A DNA stretch of 45,447 nt from an uncultured Lachnospiraceae bacterium (lineage in GTDB: Bacteria > Bacillota > Clostridia > Lachnospirales > Lachnospiraceae), in the NCBI GenBank assembly GCA_905234595.1, contig CAJOID010000037.1:1-45447 (forward strand), in the 5' to 3' direction. Both the position numbers and the translations under genes were made by a program. The notes below the pieces were generated by a model. It was not told the DNA's origin. It did not search any database and saw only the letters and a list, made by a program, of their open reading frames with translations. Below, one piece after another: positions 1 through 9,377 of the stretch; position 1 is the first letter of the stretch; every line of letters starts with the position of its first letter.

Positions 1-177
1 TTCGAGAGTCATCCGTGAGCTGTCATATATTTCCGCATCTTCACGGGCCGATCCAAGCAGTCCCGGATTGACCAGGCTCCCGGCATATATCACCACATCC
101 GCCTGTTCTATGAGTTTCTGTCCCCTGACAGTGATCAGGTCCTCCGCTCCGGGACCCGCTCCCACAAAATAAACCAT
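1..177 (-). CDS. cbiF: Cobalt-precorrin-4 C11-methyltransferase CbiF, N-terminal part (runs off left edge)
   Basis: Only the first 59 codons are in the window; the 3' end lies beyond position 1. The protein starts [19 protein letters not shown], the glycine-rich SAM-binding start of the precorrin methyltransferases, followed by a segment [10 protein letters not shown] that is typical of CbiF/CobM. The family methylates C11 of cobalt-precorrin-4 in the anaerobic cobalamin pathway, in the cytoplasm. It starts 8 bases after the cbiD stop region and is the most distal gene visible in the cobalamin operon. Other methyltransferases of the pathway share the glycine-rich start, so the subfamily call rests on the AGSLV segment and the cbiD neighbour. 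Confidence 0.88.
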   Translation of the reverse strand, partial: MVYFVGAGPGAEDLITVRGQKLIEQADVVIYAGSLVNPGLLGSAREDAEIYDSSRMTLE

Positions 178-185
178 ACGATCTC

Positions 186-1310
186 CTATACCCGGTCAGG
201 CAGACCGGCAGCCCCTGTGCTCCCGACCAGCAGTTCTTCGGCGCCTGCGGTCTTTCCCAGCAGCCCCCATTTGGATGCATATACGATACACTCTGTTGCT
301 ATCCGGCCTTTCACTCTCGCATCCATGTAGAATGCGATCCGGTCCATGATATGTTCCATGCACTTCCCGGCTATACCGGCATCCTCCATGATCTGATAAG
401 CTTCCTCCGTGGATACACAGTCCAGAATGGAATTCAGTAATCCGGTGCCGGCCCCGCTTCTGACAGCCGCTGCGGCCATCAGCTCCATACGGCAGTCGGC
501 TTCATGCGAATGGGTGTTCATGATTCCGCCGGAGAGCTTGACCAGCTTACCGATATGTCCGCACAGAAGCACGCTCTTAAATCCAAGTTCACCCGCGATA
601 TCCAGAGTCTCTCCGATGTAATTGGAGCATTTGACCGCACGGTCCAGATCATATCCGTAATGCTCCCGCATAAAATCCATTCCGTAATTACCCGGTGATA
701 TCACAGCCGTATGCGCCCCTTCGGCCCTGATCTGATTAAGCTCTACCCTGATGGTATCTATCAGTGCTCTCGTACTCATAGGTTCGACTATGCCTGTCGT
801 GCCTATTATCGAGATGCCGCCCTCGATACCCAGTCTGGGATTAAAAGTCTTACGGGCGATCTCCTCGCCGTCGGGAACCGATATGATGACACTCAGTGAA
901 CCGGGGTAATCATATTCGTTCATAACCTTATGTACTTCGTCACCGATCATCTGTCTCGGAACGGAGTTGATGGCTGCGTTTCCGACAGGCTGATCCAGCC
1001 CCGGACGTGTGACCCTGCCTACACCCTGACCTCCGTCGATGCTTATGGCGTTTTTACCGTCATCAACTAAGGAAACCGATGCGTATATCAATGTGTCATT
1101 TGTCACATCAGGGTCGTCTCCGGCGTATTTTCTCACAGCGCAGCTGACCATATCCGATGAGACGGACATATCCTCGATCTCAGGCTTATACTCGATCCCG
1201 GCCGGCGTGATGATCGTCACATTAGTAAGTCTGACTCCGCCCAGAAGCATATATGCGGCAGCCTTGGCAGCAGCCGCTGCACAGCTCCCGGTTGTAAATC
1301 CGTAGTTCAT
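186..1310 (-). CDS. cbiD: Cobalt-precorrin-5B C1-methyltransferase CbiD
   Basis: CbiD methylates C1 of cobalt-precorrin-5B using SAM, a cytoplasmic step of the anaerobic route. The 374-residue protein begins [18 protein letters not shown], the hallmark CbiD N-terminus, and carries the conserved [16 protein letters not shown] segment near residue 265. Length is normal for the family. The ATG is preceded by a strong GGAGG. It lies 37 bases downstream of cbiC. Finding CbiD, CbiC and CbiK rather than CobN/CobG marks the pathway as the early-cobalt-insertion, oxygen-independent type. Confidence 0.95.
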   Translation of the reverse strand: MNYGFTTGSCAAAAAKAAAYMLLGGVRLTNVTIITPAGIEYKPEIEDMSVSSDMVSCAVRKYAGDDPDVTNDTLIYASVSLVDDGKNAISIDGGQGVGRVTRPGLDQPVGNAAINSVPRQMIGDEVHKVMNEYDYPGSLSVIISVPDGEEIARKTFNPRLGIEGGISIIGTTGIVEPMSTRALIDTIRVELNQIRAEGAHTAVISPGNYGMDFMREHYGYDLDRAVKCSNYIGETLDIAGELGFKSVLLCGHIGKLVKLSGGIMNTHSHEADCRMELMAAAAVRSGAGTGLLNSILDCVSTEEAYQIMEDAGIAGKCMEHIMDRIAFYMDARVKGRIATECIVYASKWGLLGKTAGAEELLVGSTGAAGLPDRV

Positions 1311-1347
1311 TTATCCTCCGTGTCTGATCCGGACTGCTGTATCAGGC

Positions 1348-1983
1348 TCAGCTGTCTCTCATGGAATACAGCACCGCATTGCATATCGCCGCTGCCACGT
1401 TGCTGCCGCCCTTGCGTCCTCTGTTTACGATATGCGGGATACCGGATGCAATGATCAGTTCCTTCGCCGCTTCTACGTTTACAAATCCGACCGGCACTCC
1501 TATGACAAAATCCGGAACATATTCACCGGATCCTGCATGCTCGCTCAGAGTGATCAGTGCGGTAGGCGCATTTCCGATCGCGAATATTACAGGCCTGTCC
1601 AGTTTCATGGCACGTTCCATGCTGATGGATGCTCTGGTGATGCCGCGTTCTTTAGCTTCGGCAGCCACATCATCATCCGCCATAAAACACCGGACATCTC
1701 CCCCGTAGCGTGCAAGTTCCTTTTTGTTGATACCTGAAAGTGCCATATTTGTATCGGTGACTATGGTTGCCCCCGATCTGATAAGTGTCCTGATCCCGTC
1801 CATTGCTCCGTCGGAAAAAACAAGCGTGGAAGCATAGTCAAAATCAGCCGTGGTATGGATACAGCGCTTGATCACCGAAGCAGTATCTCCGGTAAGCACT
1901 ATCCCCATACCGGCAAGTTCTTCGGTCAGTATCCTGAAGCTTTCTTTTTCTATATCAGCAGGCTGAATATGAGAGATCTGCAT
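1348..1983 (-). CDS. cbiC: Cobalt-precorrin-8 methylmutase CbiC
   Basis: CbiC moves the methyl group from C11 to C12 of cobalt-precorrin-8 to give cobyrinate. The protein has 211 residues, as usual for the family. Visible family signatures are IKRCIHTTADFDY near residue 43, containing the histidine that in CobH protonates the substrate, and GRKGGSNVAAAI near the C-terminus. It lies between cobD and cbiD in the same orientation with short gaps, so it is cotranscribed with them. Confidence 0.95.
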   Translation of the reverse strand: MQISHIQPADIEKESFRILTEELAGMGIVLTGDTASVIKRCIHTTADFDYASTLVFSDGAMDGIRTLIRSGATIVTDTNMALSGINKKELARYGGDVRCFMADDDVAAEAKERGITRASISMERAMKLDRPVIFAIGNAPTALITLSEHAGSGEYVPDFVIGVPVGFVNVEAAKELIIASGIPHIVNRGRKGGSNVAAAICNAVLYSMRDS

Positions 1984-2001
1984 TTGATCATCTGTCCTCC
2001 C

Positions 2002-3063
2002 TCAGTGTCTGATATCACGTATTGCAGCGGCAAGCAGTTCATTATCCTCACTGTTTCTGACCGCTGTTCTGTATGATCCCTGTCCTGCACCGGGCATATC
2101 GGCCAGATTTCTGATCAGCATGCCCTTCTTAAGCAGCGGCTCGTAAATATCCGTATCCGTACTGAACATCATAAAGACCGTATCGCTTGCATACACCTTA
2201 CATCCGGCTTCTGCAAGAAGACGGCTCAGATGCTGTCTCTCACCTGCTATCATCTCCAGGGAGCGGGTGATATATCCGCCTTCGGTCATCACCCTTGCAC
2301 AGGCTTTCATCGCATATGCTGCCGGCTGGCTTATATTCCACTCGGGCAGACACATGCGGATCCCCGATATGTTTTCCTCATTCGATATCACATATCCCAT
2401 GCGCAAACCGGGTAATGCAAAAAGTTTCGTATACGACCTGATGATATACAATCCCGGATACCGGTCGGTCAGAGCCTGTATATCCCTGCTTCGTCCGGCC
2501 TCAGACAAGGCCTTATCCGACAGATAATAAAAGCTCTCGTCCAAAAGGACACTGATCCCCGCGTCTGATGAGTATTCGAGGATATCATCAAGTGCGGATC
2601 CGTCGATATTCCGGCCGGTGGGATTCCACGGATCACACAGAAAGATCATATCCGCATCCGCAGGTATACGATCTGTGATACTGCCGTCAATATCCGTCCC
2701 CTGCTCCCGGCTCAACGGAATATCCGTCACCCTGCATCCGGCAAGCGGCTCTAATGCATGTCTGTATCCTCCGAAACAGGGCGTAAAAAGGATCGCATGC
2801 TTCGGCTTTACATAACTTGTAACACCCGTTATAAGTTCACTCGCACCGTTCCCGGCCAGAACATTGCCGGGCTTTACTCCGTCAGAGTAAGCAAGTGCGC
2901 GCCTCAGACTCTCCTGCCGCGGATCAGGGTATTCCCCCAGATGAGCAATGCCTTCCTGTACCGCATCATATATCTCCTGCGGAGTACCCATTGGATTCAG
3001 GCTCACTGAATAATCAATACTGATATTGTGTCTGTATATATCCCCTCCATGAGTCATGGTCAC
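2002..3063 (-). CDS. cobD: Threonine-phosphate decarboxylase CobD (PLP-dependent)
   Basis: CobD decarboxylates L-threonine-O-3-phosphate to (R)-1-amino-2-propanol phosphate, the linker that joins the corrin ring to the lower nucleotide. The 353-residue protein is a fold-type I aminotransferase: the PLP-binding lysine is in SYTKLFALPGLRMGY (about residue 213), after the conserved DPWNPTGR and LLDESFYYL segments. The family is close to histidinol-phosphate aminotransferase (HisC); location inside a cobalamin operon and an ATGA overlap with cbiB decide for CobD. Confidence 0.92.
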   Translation of the reverse strand: MTMTHGGDIYRHNISIDYSVSLNPMGTPQEIYDAVQEGIAHLGEYPDPRQESLRRALAYSDGVKPGNVLAGNGASELITGVTSYVKPKHAILFTPCFGGYRHALEPLAGCRVTDIPLSREQGTDIDGSITDRIPADADMIFLCDPWNPTGRNIDGSALDDILEYSSDAGISVLLDESFYYLSDKALSEAGRSRDIQALTDRYPGLYIIRSYTKLFALPGLRMGYVISNEENISGIRMCLPEWNISQPAAYAMKACARVMTEGGYITRSLEMIAGERQHLSRLLAEAGCKVYASDTVFMMFSTDTDIYEPLLKKGMLIRNLADMPGAGQGSYRTAVRNSEDNELLAAAIRDIRH

Positions 3064-4088
3064 AGACCTTTCCTAATGATCAGATATAATGCGCCGATCA
3101 TGATGAGCATGATGAACTCCGATGCGAACATGAGCCGGTTGGCATACCTTATATGCACTGTCCTGATCTGTCTGTCATCATCGCCAATCACAGGCTTTTC
3201 CACAGGCACCCCGTGATAAAAGGACGTACCTCCGAGCCGGATCATCAGGCTCCCCGCACATGCGCTCTCGGTCTGCGCGGAATTGGGGCTTAAGTGTTTT
3301 CGTCTGTCACGCCTCCAGATCCGGTACGCTCCTGATGCCGAACACTCATGTAAAAAAAAACCCAGTATACCCGAAGATATGATGATCAGCCATGCGCTTA
3401 TCCTTGAGGGTACATAGTTAAACGCATCATCGGCTCTGGCAGCTGTCCGTCCGAAATACTCATATCTGTCATTGTGATAGCCCAGCATGGAATCCATGGT
3501 ATTGACCGCTTTATACATTAACCCCAGAACCGGTCCGCCCAGAGCGGTATACAGGAGCGGAGCCAGCACGCCGTCGGAAGTATTCTCCGCCACGGTCTCC
3601 ACGGCAGCTCTGATCATACCGGACTCATCCAGCCTGTCAGTATCACGCCCCACTATCATGGCCAGATCATGTACGGCTGCATCCGTATCGCCCCGCTCAA
3701 TATCCCTGCATACTTTCATGCTCTCATCATAAAGACTGCGTGCCGCAAGGATATAGCACGTGAGAACCGATTCAACCGCAATACCTGCGTATGGATGTAT
3801 GAGATAGGCTCCTCCCATGACCGCAGCAGTGACCACAGTCGTAGCGACCAATACCGTGATCCACAGCATGGTTCCACGGCGGATCATCCGGGCCGGAGCG
3901 AACGCTTCTTCGGATACCGTATCAGCTTCCGTTCCTTTCTCCGGATACGTTTTTTTCTCCAGAGCGGATATCAGCCTGCCTATGCCTACTACCGGATGCG
4001 GTATCCCGTGAGGATCACCGATGCACAGATCAAGCATGCAGCCTGTCACTAATGCGATCATATGATAACAGATCAATTCTCTCATCAC
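3060..4088 (-). CDS. cbiB: Adenosylcobinamide-phosphate synthase CbiB
   Basis: CbiB is an integral membrane enzyme that attaches aminopropanol phosphate to adenosylcobyrate. Near the N-terminus is the family signature LDLCIGDPHGIPHPVVGIG; a conserved ETVAENTSDGVLAPL lies mid-protein, and several hydrophobic segments follow. The first codon is GTG at 4088, with an ATG immediately after it at 4085, so the gene overlaps the 3' end of cobC by more than 50 bases. A second ATG at 4061 would remove nine residues and fits the usual CbiB start better, so the start is uncertain. The end overlaps cobD by four bases. Confidence 0.93.
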   Translation of the reverse strand: MMRELICYHMIALVTGCMLDLCIGDPHGIPHPVVGIGRLISALEKKTYPEKGTEADTVSEEAFAPARMIRRGTMLWITVLVATTVVTAAVMGGAYLIHPYAGIAVESVLTCYILAARSLYDESMKVCRDIERGDTDAAVHDLAMIVGRDTDRLDESGMIRAAVETVAENTSDGVLAPLLYTALGGPVLGLMYKAVNTMDSMLGYHNDRYEYFGRTAARADDAFNYVPSRISAWLIIISSGILGFFLHECSASGAYRIWRRDRRKHLSPNSAQTESACAGSLMIRLGGTSFYHGVPVEKPVIGDDDRQIRTVHIRYANRLMFASEFIMLIMIGALYLIIRKGL

Positions 4089-4641
4089 TTATCTCTAAAT
4101 CCAGAACGTATCCGTCCAGATTAGGACAGATATTCGCATAAAAATCATTCCCTGCAAGTGTGGACATTACAGACATGATATTTCCGCCGTGACATACTAT
4201 CACGATATCGTTGTCTTCCGGCGTCAGCCTGATCACCTGCTCAAACCCGGACATGCTACGCCTGATCAGATCATCCATTGATTCTCCGCCGGGTATGCGG
4301 TCACGACCGCCTGAGTCTATCCATGCCTGATACCTCGGATCACCGTCCAGTTCGGCATGTGTGTGTCCGTCCATGATCCCGAAATCAAGTTCCTTCAAAT
4401 CACTCATTTCAGTCAGTTCTTTTGTACCGAACAGGATCTGTGCCGTCTCGACAGCTCTGATGAGCGGACTTACATAGAGGCTGAAGTGATTTCCCGCAAT
4501 CTCAGCAATCTTTTCTTTAATGACGCTTGCCTCCTGCCGGCCGTTATCGGACAGCGGCTCGTCGGTACGACATCCCATGAATCTGCCGGTTTCGTTGCCG
4601 TCGGTCTTTGCATGACGGATCAGAATACATCTCTTGTTCAT
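4030..4641 (-). CDS. cobC: Alpha-ribazole-phosphate phosphatase CobC (histidine phosphatase family)
   Basis: This 203-residue protein belongs to the histidine phosphatase (phosphoglycerate-mutase-like) superfamily. It has the catalytic RHAKTDGN near residue 9 (the RHG motif with Ala in place of Gly), a partner histidine in IVCHGGNI, and KELDFGIMDG with the acidic residue. In cobalamin operons such proteins remove the phosphate from alpha-ribazole-5'-phosphate or from adenosylcobalamin phosphate. The sequence alone would support only a generic phosphatase; placement between cobS and cbiB gives the role. It overlaps cobS by ATGA. Confidence 0.85.
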   Translation of the reverse strand: MNKRCILIRHAKTDGNETGRFMGCRTDEPLSDNGRQEASVIKEKIAEIAGNHFSLYVSPLIRAVETAQILFGTKELTEMSDLKELDFGIMDGHTHAELDGDPRYQAWIDSGGRDRIPGGESMDDLIRRSMSGFEQVIRLTPEDNDIVIVCHGGNIMSVMSTLAGNDFYANICPNLDGYVLDLEISDERIDLLSYDRISDRLHA

Positions 4642-5411
4642 GACACTATAAGACTTACCGCAGCGATGGCGATACAGCCTGTCACCTCACTCATAGTCAG
4701 CAGATACCCCGCTGTATCTCCGGTCACACCTCCGAACTGAGAGATGACCATATGCCTGTAATATAATGCAAAAAGGATCAGTGCGGCAGCCACACCCACC
4801 GCATACATATATCCGGTACATGCGATCCCTGCAAGAGATGCGATGAACCATATCCACTGCGATACCAGGATCCCTCTCCTGTTTCCGGCAGTCTCTGCCC
4901 GAAGCATTCCTTTATCTTTTGCTCCCGGCAGAAGCATGGCCAGCAGACCGCTCACAGACCTGGCGGATACATACAGCAATCCCAGCGATATCACCGCACG
5001 CATATCGCGCTGATGAACTATCACGCCTGCTGCCCCGATATATGCAAGAAGCGCAGCGATCACGGATATGACTGCAAAAGATCCTATATGCGGATCGCTC
5101 AGTATCCTGAGTTTCTCCTCTCTGTCCCGATACGAACTGCGGGCATCCATCGTATCCATATATCCGTCCAGATGGAATCCTCCGGTGACCAGGATCGGGA
5201 TCAGTGTAAGCACTGTGCATACTGCAATATCAGGCAGACCGATCCGCACGGATCCGGCATAGGCCGCAACGGATAAAACTCCGATCACGGCTCCGATCAT
5301 GGGGAAAAACACCAGGCTGTGCCCGTAGTCCTCCTCAGTCCACTCAAATCGTGGCATCGGTATTCTGGAATATATGGAAAAACTGACTGCCATCCATCTG
5401 AAAAACTTCAT
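4638..5411 (-). CDS. cobS: Adenosylcobinamide-GDP ribazoletransferase (cobalamin synthase) CobS
   Basis: CobS is the membrane enzyme that joins AdoCbi-GDP to alpha-ribazole, completing the nucleotide loop. The 257-residue protein starts with the family pattern FSIYSRIPMPRFEW and contains FHLDGYMDTMDARSS (about residues 79-93), the acidic metal-binding motif of the CobS family. Multiple hydrophobic segments fit an inner-membrane protein. It overlaps cobU and cobC by four bases on each side, so it is translationally coupled to both. Confidence 0.95.
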   Translation of the reverse strand: MKFFRWMAVSFSIYSRIPMPRFEWTEEDYGHSLVFFPMIGAVIGVLSVAAYAGSVRIGLPDIAVCTVLTLIPILVTGGFHLDGYMDTMDARSSYRDREEKLRILSDPHIGSFAVISVIAALLAYIGAAGVIVHQRDMRAVISLGLLYVSARSVSGLLAMLLPGAKDKGMLRAETAGNRRGILVSQWIWFIASLAGIACTGYMYAVGVAAALILFALYYRHMVISQFGGVTGDTAGYLLTMSEVTGCIAIAAVSLIVS

Positions 5412-5971
5412 GATCTGCTCAGCGCCTCACGTATCTCTTCTGTTCCGTCCACTCTGCCGGCAATCTCCGCCAGCCTCTCATTCACCGTATTGTTCAGCTC
5501 AACATACAGCCTTGTCGTATCATCATAACCTTTTGCATCGGGCTCAAATCTGTTCGCCACGATCACCAGATCCTTGCATCTCTCCGACAGCATCCTGATA
5601 TCGGAAACGACCGCATCCGCCGTATCTTTAAGCCACTCGTCACGCGGACATCCGGCACGGTCATACGCCCTGTCGGGATCATCATACATTTCATTTCCGA
5701 CCAGGTTGGATACACACTCCAGCAATACAACCGACTGCGCGGGTGACGTGATATGTTCAAGTGCTCTGTCTACTCTGTACGGGATCTCCAATGTCACGAA
5801 GCCTTTTCCCTCTCTCATCTGCCTGTGCTTACGCACGCGCGCTTCGGACTCTTCATCGACCACGTTCATGGTCGCGATATAATACAGTTTTCCCGCAGAC
5901 ATCGCCATCACCAGTTCTTCGGCATATCTTGATTTGCCGCTGTCGGGCTCACCCAGTACCAGCACGATCAT
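5408..5971 (-). CDS. cobU: Adenosylcobinamide kinase / guanylyltransferase CobU
   Basis: CobU phosphorylates adenosylcobinamide and transfers GMP to it. The protein has 187 residues. The nucleotide-binding P-loop is GEPDSGKS (7-14). KHRQMREGKGFVTLE (about 49-63) contains the histidine that carries GMP in the family, and the C-terminal part has the conserved NRFEPDAKGYDDTTRLYVEL segment followed by NTVNERLAEIAG. It overlaps cobT and cobS by ATGA. Confidence 0.95.
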   Translation of the reverse strand: MIVLVLGEPDSGKSRYAEELVMAMSAGKLYYIATMNVVDEESEARVRKHRQMREGKGFVTLEIPYRVDRALEHITSPAQSVVLLECVSNLVGNEMYDDPDRAYDRAGCPRDEWLKDTADAVVSDIRMLSERCKDLVIVANRFEPDAKGYDDTTRLYVELNNTVNERLAEIAGRVDGTEEIREALSRS

Positions 5972-7065
5972 TTCTCATCAAACCTCTCATAACGGTCTAT
6001 CCCAGCATCGGATCCGAAGCGCGTGCCACATGTATAGAGTGAATAAGCCATATCGATCAAAGGCATCAGAAGCAGTGCCCCGCTTCCTTCTCCGAGAGCC
6101 AGGTCGGCATCTATGACAGCGTGCAGACCCAGACGATCAAGTATCTCTCCGCATCCTGCCTCACGTCCGTTATGCGATGCGAGCATATACTCCCTGCATC
6201 CCGGAACGATCATATCCGCACACAAAGCTGACGTTGCACTGATCAGCCCGTCTATGATGACGGGGATATGATGATATGCCGCTCCGATAAATACGCCGGC
6301 CAGCCCGGCTATATCCAGACCGCCGAGAGTACGAAGCGCTTTAAATGCCATCTCCTGAGTGCCGGCATCGTCACCGGAACTACCTTCCATGCCGTGCAGT
6401 TTAAGTGCCCGGTTTATCACATCGATCTTGCGTGCCAGACCTTCATCATCAAGTCCGGCGCCACGCCCCGTGACCGCCTCCGCGCTCAGCCCGCACAATG
6501 CACACATCACTGCTGTCGCCGTGGTCGTATTGCCTATGCCCATCTCACCGGTTGCTATCAGAGAGTATCCTTTTTCCTTCAGCTCATGAACCAGCTCCAT
6601 GCCTGTCGTGACCGCCTGAAGGCATTCCTCCTCTGACATGGCCGCTGTCACGGCAATATCTCCCGTTCCGCGCCTGACCTTACGGTCTGTAACACCGGGG
6701 ATCTTATCATCGCTGTCGATACCTATGTCCACCGGAAGTATATCCACGGGATAGGAAGCACTCATGATACCCACAGAACTGTTCCTTTGTCCCATGAGAT
6801 GCGCCACCCTGGCAGTCACCTCACTTCCGGTCTGAGTGACTCCTTCGGCAACCACTCCGTTATCGGCACACATGATGATCAGAGCCTTTTTATCCGTCAC
6901 AAAATCAGCAGTCCCGTGTATCGCTGCGATCCTGCAGAGCATCTTCTCCAGGTCTCCGAGTCCGTCTATCGGTTTGGCTATCGCATCCAGACGACGGCGT
7001 GCTTCCTCATACGCCTGCCCGGACGGCTTATTTAGTTTTAATCCGTATAATCCGTCTGCAGTCAT
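5968..7065 (-). CDS. cobT: Nicotinate-nucleotide-dimethylbenzimidazole phosphoribosyltransferase CobT
   Basis: CobT transfers phosphoribosyl from nicotinate mononucleotide to the lower-ligand base, making alpha-ribazole phosphate (or an analogue). The 365 residues match the family length of about 350. Signatures visible are EMGIGNTTTATAV, TGRGAGLDDEGLARK and, near the C-terminus, LGEGSGALLLMPLIDMA, whose glutamate is the family's catalytic base. No lower-ligand synthesis gene (bluB, bza) is visible, so the native base cannot be predicted. It overlaps the btuD-cbiP fusion and cobU by four bases on each side. Confidence 0.95.
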   Translation of the reverse strand: MTADGLYGLKLNKPSGQAYEEARRRLDAIAKPIDGLGDLEKMLCRIAAIHGTADFVTDKKALIIMCADNGVVAEGVTQTGSEVTARVAHLMGQRNSSVGIMSASYPVDILPVDIGIDSDDKIPGVTDRKVRRGTGDIAVTAAMSEEECLQAVTTGMELVHELKEKGYSLIATGEMGIGNTTTATAVMCALCGLSAEAVTGRGAGLDDEGLARKIDVINRALKLHGMEGSSGDDAGTQEMAFKALRTLGGLDIAGLAGVFIGAAYHHIPVIIDGLISATSALCADMIVPGCREYMLASHNGREAGCGEILDRLGLHAVIDADLALGEGSGALLLMPLIDMAYSLYTCGTRFGSDAGIDRYERFDEK

Positions 7066-9377
7066 GGCCTCACTATCCCCATCATCTCATATATCGAGTC
7101 CATGTCGAGACATTCTCTTAAGTGTGCTGCCAGCTTATCATACATGGCTTCGCTTTCATCGAAATGTCCCCGCATCATGCTCACATCGATATCCTTGCCC
7201 TTATGTGCAGCGATCAGACTTACAAGCCGGGGAGCCACACCCTCTTCATCAAAAATACCGTGTATGTAAGTTCCGTATACATTTCCACTGCAGCATCCGG
7301 TGCCGTCGGGCGCATAGACACAGGCCTCTGCATCGGTGTAATCCGGATCCGACCCGGCCGGTGTCGTGATCCCGTTATGTATCTCATATCCGGTCACCTG
7401 CATCCCGCTCATATCTTCCAGCACACCCTTCCATGACGGAATATGTCCGGTGTATAGGGTACGTGTCTTTTCCCGGGCCATCACAGTCTCAACAGGCAGA
7501 AGACCCAGTCCCGGAGAGGTAACACCGCTCTCCACTCCCTCCGGATCGCTGATGCGCATACCCAGCATCTGATATCCGCCGCAGATACCTATGACCACGC
7601 CGCCTCCGCCTGCGCGTGCATAAGAAATAACGGCATCATCCAGTCCATGCTGTCTCATCCACTCAAGATCACCGCCGGTATTCTTCGTGCCGGGCAGAAT
7701 GATGACATCGGGATCGCCCACACCATCCGGATCATCCACATATCTCACGGATATATCAGGCGCCTGCCCGAAGACATCCATATCCGTGAAATTGGAAATC
7801 CTCGGGAATCTGATAACACATATATCAAATGCTTTCTTACCGCGCACCGAGAATCTGTCCGAGAGTGAATCTTCATCCTCCAGTCTGATATCAAGGTATG
7901 GCACCACACCGGTCACGGGCTTGTGTCCCTTTTCCTCCAGGATCCTTACACCGTCTTCAAACAGCCCGATATCTCCTCTGAATTTATTGACGATCAGCCC
8001 CTTAACACGGGCTCTTTCATCAGGTTCGAGCAGTTCGAGTGTACCTATGAGCTGTGCGAACACCCCTCCCCTGTCTATATCCCCTACCAGGAGTACCGGC
8101 GCATCCGTCATCCGTGCAAGTCCCATATTTACAATGTCATTCTTCTTCAGATTGAGTTCGGCGGGAGACCCGGCTCCCTCGATGACGATGATATCGGCCA
8201 TGCCGGAGAGTTTCTCATAAGCAGACATTATCTCCGGGATCAGCTGCTGCTTGTACCGGAAATACTCGGCGGCGCGCATATTGCCCACGGGGATGCCGTT
8301 TACTATGACCTGCGATCCCTGATCGTCCGTGGGTTTAAGGAGAACGGGATTCATGCATACGAGGGGCTCTCTCTTGCAGCATCCGGCCTGCATTACCTGA
8401 GCTCGTCCCATCTCCAGTCCCTCACTCGTGACGTATGAGTTAAGCGCCATGTTCTGAGACTTAAAAGGTGCCACGCTGTAACCGTCCTGCGTAAATATCC
8501 TGCACAGACCTGCTGCGATCATACTCTTGCCCGCTCCGGACATGGTGCCCTGGATCATGATCGCTCTGGCACCCGTGCGGTGCGTATCCGTCCCGTTTTC
8601 TTCAATACCTGCATGAATATCCGCGGTTTTCTCCATCCACGGTCCCGGACCCAGCAGACTGATATCCCTGTCTTCTATTCCGTATAACCGGCGTATGAAA
8701 CTTTCTTCAAAGACCTCCTGCGGAGTCCCGGACCTTAAGATACGTCCCTCACCGACAGCAACCACGAAATCGGATATCCTCATGGCAGGCTCGAGCTCAT
8801 GCAGCGACATTACCACTGCAACATTATCCCGGTCCGCTATGGTTCTGATCGTATTAAGTATATCCAGCCTGTATCTGATATCCAGATACGAAGTCGGTTC
8901 ATCGAGTATCAGCACACGGGGCTGCTGGCATATCGCGCGCGCCAGCATCACACGCTGTCTCTGTCCGTCACTGATACGGTCAAAGAATCTGTCAGCCACT
9001 TCACGGGATCCCGTCAGATCAAGTGCATGATCCACTGTCTTCTCATCAGACTCCTTAAGCTTGCCGAATCTGCCGGTATACGGGTATCTGCCCATTGCCA
9101 CCACTTCACGGCAGGTCATCATCCTCGGACGCACGGATGAGGTCATCAGCATGGACATGTTCTGTGCTTTATCGAGAGCATTCATTCCTCCCCGGGCTTC
9201 CAGCTGGCCGGTCAGGGTTTTAAGCAATGTCGACTTGCCGCTTCCGTTGGGACCTATGAGCGTCACTATCCTGCCGGGCATAACATCCAGCCCGATACCG
9301 GTGATCAGGTCGGAATCATAACCGATAGCCAGGCCATCCGTATGAAGTATTCTGTCCTGTTGCATATCAGCCCGCAT
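7062..9377 (-). CDS. Fusion: BtuD-type ABC transporter ATPase + cobyric acid synthase CbiP
   Basis: One uninterrupted 771-residue frame encodes two enzymes normally made separately. Residues 1-245 are an ABC ATPase of the siderophore/B12 type: Walker A GPNGSGKS at 42-49, signature SDGQ at 136-139, Walker B LILDEP at 156-161 and the switch histidine in SLHELE at about 193. After a short linker, residues 270-771 are CbiP/CobQ: a DTBS-like ATP site GTMSGAGKS at 277-285, then the glutamine amidotransferase domain with nucleophile Cys599 in GICGGYQMLG and His706 in YGTYIHGIFDE. CbiP amidates four side chains of adenosylcobyrinate a,c-diamide. The gene overlaps btuC by 11 bases and cobT by four. 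Both halves keep their catalytic residues, so both are probably active. The start could also be the ATG four codons in (9365). Confidence 0.95.
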   Translation of the reverse strand: MRADMQQDRILHTDGLAIGYDSDLITGIGLDVMPGRIVTLIGPNGSGKSTLLKTLTGQLEARGGMNALDKAQNMSMLMTSSVRPRMMTCREVVAMGRYPYTGRFGKLKESDEKTVDHALDLTGSREVADRFFDRISDGQRQRVMLARAICQQPRVLILDEPTSYLDIRYRLDILNTIRTIADRDNVAVVMSLHELEPAMRISDFVVAVGEGRILRSGTPQEVFEESFIRRLYGIEDRDISLLGPGPWMEKTADIHAGIEENGTDTHRTGARAIMIQGTMSGAGKSMIAAGLCRIFTQDGYSVAPFKSQNMALNSYVTSEGLEMGRAQVMQAGCCKREPLVCMNPVLLKPTDDQGSQVIVNGIPVGNMRAAEYFRYKQQLIPEIMSAYEKLSGMADIIVIEGAGSPAELNLKKNDIVNMGLARMTDAPVLLVGDIDRGGVFAQLIGTLELLEPDERARVKGLIVNKFRGDIGLFEDGVRILEEKGHKPVTGVVPYLDIRLEDEDSLSDRFSVRGKKAFDICVIRFPRISNFTDMDVFGQAPDISVRYVDDPDGVGDPDVIILPGTKNTGGDLEWMRQHGLDDAVISYARAGGGGVVIGICGGYQMLGMRISDPEGVESGVTSPGLGLLPVETVMAREKTRTLYTGHIPSWKGVLEDMSGMQVTGYEIHNGITTPAGSDPDYTDAEACVYAPDGTGCCSGNVYGTYIHGIFDEEGVAPRLVSLIAAHKGKDIDVSMMRGHFDESEAMYDKLAAHLRECLDMDSIYEMMGIVRP

